A stretch of DNA of 35,378 nt, from positions 1 to 35,378 of the IMG/VR virus record IMGVR_UViG_3300042894_003667, one strand, 5' to 3'. A program made the translations under genes and the position numbers. Positions 33,638-35,378 of the stretch are shown here, in pieces. The stretch comes from a virus. Position 1 is the first letter of the stretch, and each line of letters opens with the position of its first letter. The notes under the pieces are model-generated. The model did no database searches. It saw only the letters and a list, made by a program, of their open reading frames with translations, and was not told the origin of the DNA.

Positions 33638-35378
33638 ATGGCAGAAGTACTATTATCTCCGGGTGTATCATTGAGAGAAAACGACACCTCTCAAATAACT
33701 TCAGGCCCTATTACAGCAGGATTAGCTTTAGTAGGTCCTACTGTTAAAGGTCGCGTTAATATTCCAACGCTTGTAACAACTTACAGCGATTTCCAAAGTA
33801 GATTTGGAGATGTGTTTGAAAGCGCATCGGCTAACTATGAATTTTTAACTTCTATAGCTGCTTACAATTACTTCCAACAAGGTGGTGAAAGTATTTTAGT
33901 AACTAGAGTTACCTCTGGTTCATATACTTCAGCTACTTCTAGTATTAATAACCAAGTATCAGCAGTAAATGGAGCTTACGCTAGTTGTAGCTTCACATTA
34001 AATCTTTATCAAGATTTAACAGCTATTTCTTCAGGTGAAGTAACTCCAAACTTTACAACAAACTTTGTATTTGGAAATTCTTTATATAAATTTATAGCTG
34101 TAAATACAACATCAAGTGGACAAATTCCTGTAGATGATGCTGATGGATTAGTTTATTTTTATGCTTGGAATAGTGGATCAGACAGTAGAGTAATACTAAA
34201 CCAAAATCTTCAAACTAAAATGAATACTGTTTTAGGTTCGAGCGGTGCTGGTTTATTTACAGTTAACTATAATTCTGGTAATAACACTATTGCATTAACT
34301 GCTTCGCTTCAAGGAGCTGCTTATAACGGAGCTTATATTACATTAGATGATCCTGTTCCTTACTATGATGCTAATTATGCTCTTATTGGATACGTATCAA
34401 GTGGTACTGGTTTATTAGGAACCACAGCAAATGGAGCTAATGGAAACCCAGGATATGCATTTACTTTAGAAACTATTACTGAAGGAGTTATTATGAATAA
34501 TAATCAAGGACTTCAGTCAAATGGTTCATTAATAAGTGGTAGTGCAGATAACGTAAGATGGCAAGTTGTTAGCCCTGATACAGCTAGTGGTACATTTACA
34601 TTATTGATTCGTCAAGGTAATGATACAACAACAAATCCTAACGTATTGGAAAGCTTTACTAATGTAAGTTTAGATCCTAATCAAGCTAACTACATTGAAG
34701 CAGTAGTAGGTAACTACAGCCAAACCGTAGCTTATGATAGCTCAACAGGTCAATACTATATTCAAGGTAGTGGATCATATGCTAATGCTTCTCGCTATGT
34801 ACGAGTAAAAGAAGTATTAACACCAACTTATAACTATTTCAACAATAATGGTGTTGCAAAAACTCAATACTACAATTCAATTCCAACAGCTGGATCAGGT
34901 AGTTTTGGTGGAGCTATAGGAGATGACTTAAATTATGTAACTAACTTATATCAAAACATTAGCACAGTTACTCAAGGATTAGTAGCATCTGACTATACTA
35001 TAGTTGATGATATTTTAGCTAATCCAGATGAATACAACTTCCAATTAATTTCAGCTCCTGGTATTACACAACAATATCAATCAACCGTAGTATCTCAATA
35101 TATTACTATGGCTGAAGAAAGAGGTGATTGTTTCTATATTACTGATTTAGTAGGATATGGAGCTACGATTAATACTCCTGGTATTTTAGCTAACCAATTA
35201 AATACAAACTATGCTGCTGCTTACTGGCCTTGGGTTCAAGTATTAAGTGCAGCTACAGGTAAGTTAGTATGGGTTCCAGCTTCAACAGTAATGCCTGGTG
35301 TTTATGCATTTAACGACCGAGTAAGTGCTGAATGGTTCGCTCCTGCTGGTTTAAACAGAGGTGGTGTTGCTGGTGCTT
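33638..35378 (+). CDS. 18: Tail sheath protein, T4 gp18-like (partial, runs off window)
   Basis: Contractile tail sheath subunit; 580 codons are inside the window and the frame stays open to the end, with the C terminus missing. The start MAEVLLSPGVSLRENDTSQ and GLALVGPTVKGRVNIPTLVTTYSDFQSRFG are the conserved sheath N-terminal domain (T4 gp18 has a very similar beginning), and GESILVTRV follows. The last visible codons read AEWFAPAGLNRGG, the conserved C-terminal core. T4 gp18 is 659 residues, so probably about 80-150 residues remain. The middle (about 85-330) is Ser/Thr/Asn-rich and beta-like, as in gp18 outer domains. The regular codon use resembles the capsid gene, as expected of a high-copy virion protein. 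Confidence 0.95.
   Translation, partial: MAEVLLSPGVSLRENDTSQITSGPITAGLALVGPTVKGRVNIPTLVTTYSDFQSRFGDVFESASANYEFLTSIAAYNYFQQGGESILVTRVTSGSYTSATSSINNQVSAVNGAYASCSFTLNLYQDLTAISSGEVTPNFTTNFVFGNSLYKFIAVNTTSSGQIPVDDADGLVYFYAWNSGSDSRVILNQNLQTKMNTVLGSSGAGLFTVNYNSGNNTIALTASLQGAAYNGAYITLDDPVPYYDANYALIGYVSSGTGLLGTTANGANGNPGYAFTLETITEGVIMNNNQGLQSNGSLISGSADNVRWQVVSPDTASGTFTLLIRQGNDTTTNPNVLESFTNVSLDPNQANYIEAVVGNYSQTVAYDSSTGQYYIQGSGSYANASRYVRVKEVLTPTYNYFNNNGVAKTQYYNSIPTAGSGSFGGAIGDDLNYVTNLYQNISTVTQGLVASDYTIVDDILANPDEYNFQLISAPGITQQYQSTVVSQYITMAEERGDCFYITDLVGYGATINTPGILANQLNTNYAAAYWPWVQVLSAATGKLVWVPASTVMPGVYAFNDRVSAEWFAPAGLNRGGVAGA

Noticed and set aside
1-35378. tRNA or rRNA genes, insertion sequences, integrase or att sites
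   Set aside because: I looked in the gaps and found no cloverleaf-like sequence, transposase or recombinase motif; the gaps are short and fully described above.

Overview
The window looks like part of the late (virion) region of a large, AT-rich, T4-like contractile-tail phage. The evidence is a T4-type head order (gp21-like prohead protease, gp22-like acidic scaffold, gp23-like major capsid protein), then gp13/gp14/gp15-like neck and tail-completion proteins, and a gp18-like tail sheath that runs off the right end. All genes are on the + strand. Almost no start codon has a Shine-Dalgarno sequence; starts sit in A/T-rich leaders or overlap the previous stop as TAATG. Together with the low GC content this points to a Bacteroidota (for example flavobacterial) host. 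That is an inference and not proven.

Layout. 24-5034: head morphogenesis module, closed by a strong UUCG-tetraloop terminator. 5108-5821: PhoH-like ATPase. 5837-9284: gp13-, gp14- and gp15-like neck/tail genes, translationally coupled. 9286-19026: one 3246-residue gene for a giant fibre. It has a short N-terminal head, about 3,000 residues of Gly-X-Y (first a Pro-free Ser/Thr type, then a Pro/Ala/Gln collagen type) and a C-terminal peptidase S74 intramolecular chaperone. 19026-20209: a LamG-like structural protein and a small unknown. 20269-33579: an accessory block of post-translational or sugar-modifying enzymes. It holds two stand-alone 2-oxoglutarate/Fe(II) oxygenases, an oxygenase-glycosyltransferase fusion, GT2-, GT25-, GT9- and GT4-type glycosyltransferases, UDP-galactopyranose mutase and four SAM-methyltransferase domains. 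Its last gene ends in a TibC/autotransporter-heptosyltransferase-like domain with a four-cysteine motif. 33638-end: tail sheath.

Working hypothesis. The giant Ser/Thr-rich Gly-X-Y fibre is hydroxylated and heavily O-glycosylated by the enzymes encoded just downstream, giving a phage-encoded glycosylated collagen-like fibre. Support: adjacency, the oxygenase-GT fusion, the resemblance of the last gene to enzymes that hyperglycosylate Ser-rich repetitive surface proteins, and the absence of Pro in the first two thirds of the Gly-X-Y tract. Against: the Gly-X-Y tract has no Lys, so classical hydroxylysine glycosylation cannot occur there, and the same enzymes could instead modify the LamG protein, other virion proteins or host surface glycans. 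All functions here are read from motifs by eye; no database search was run.
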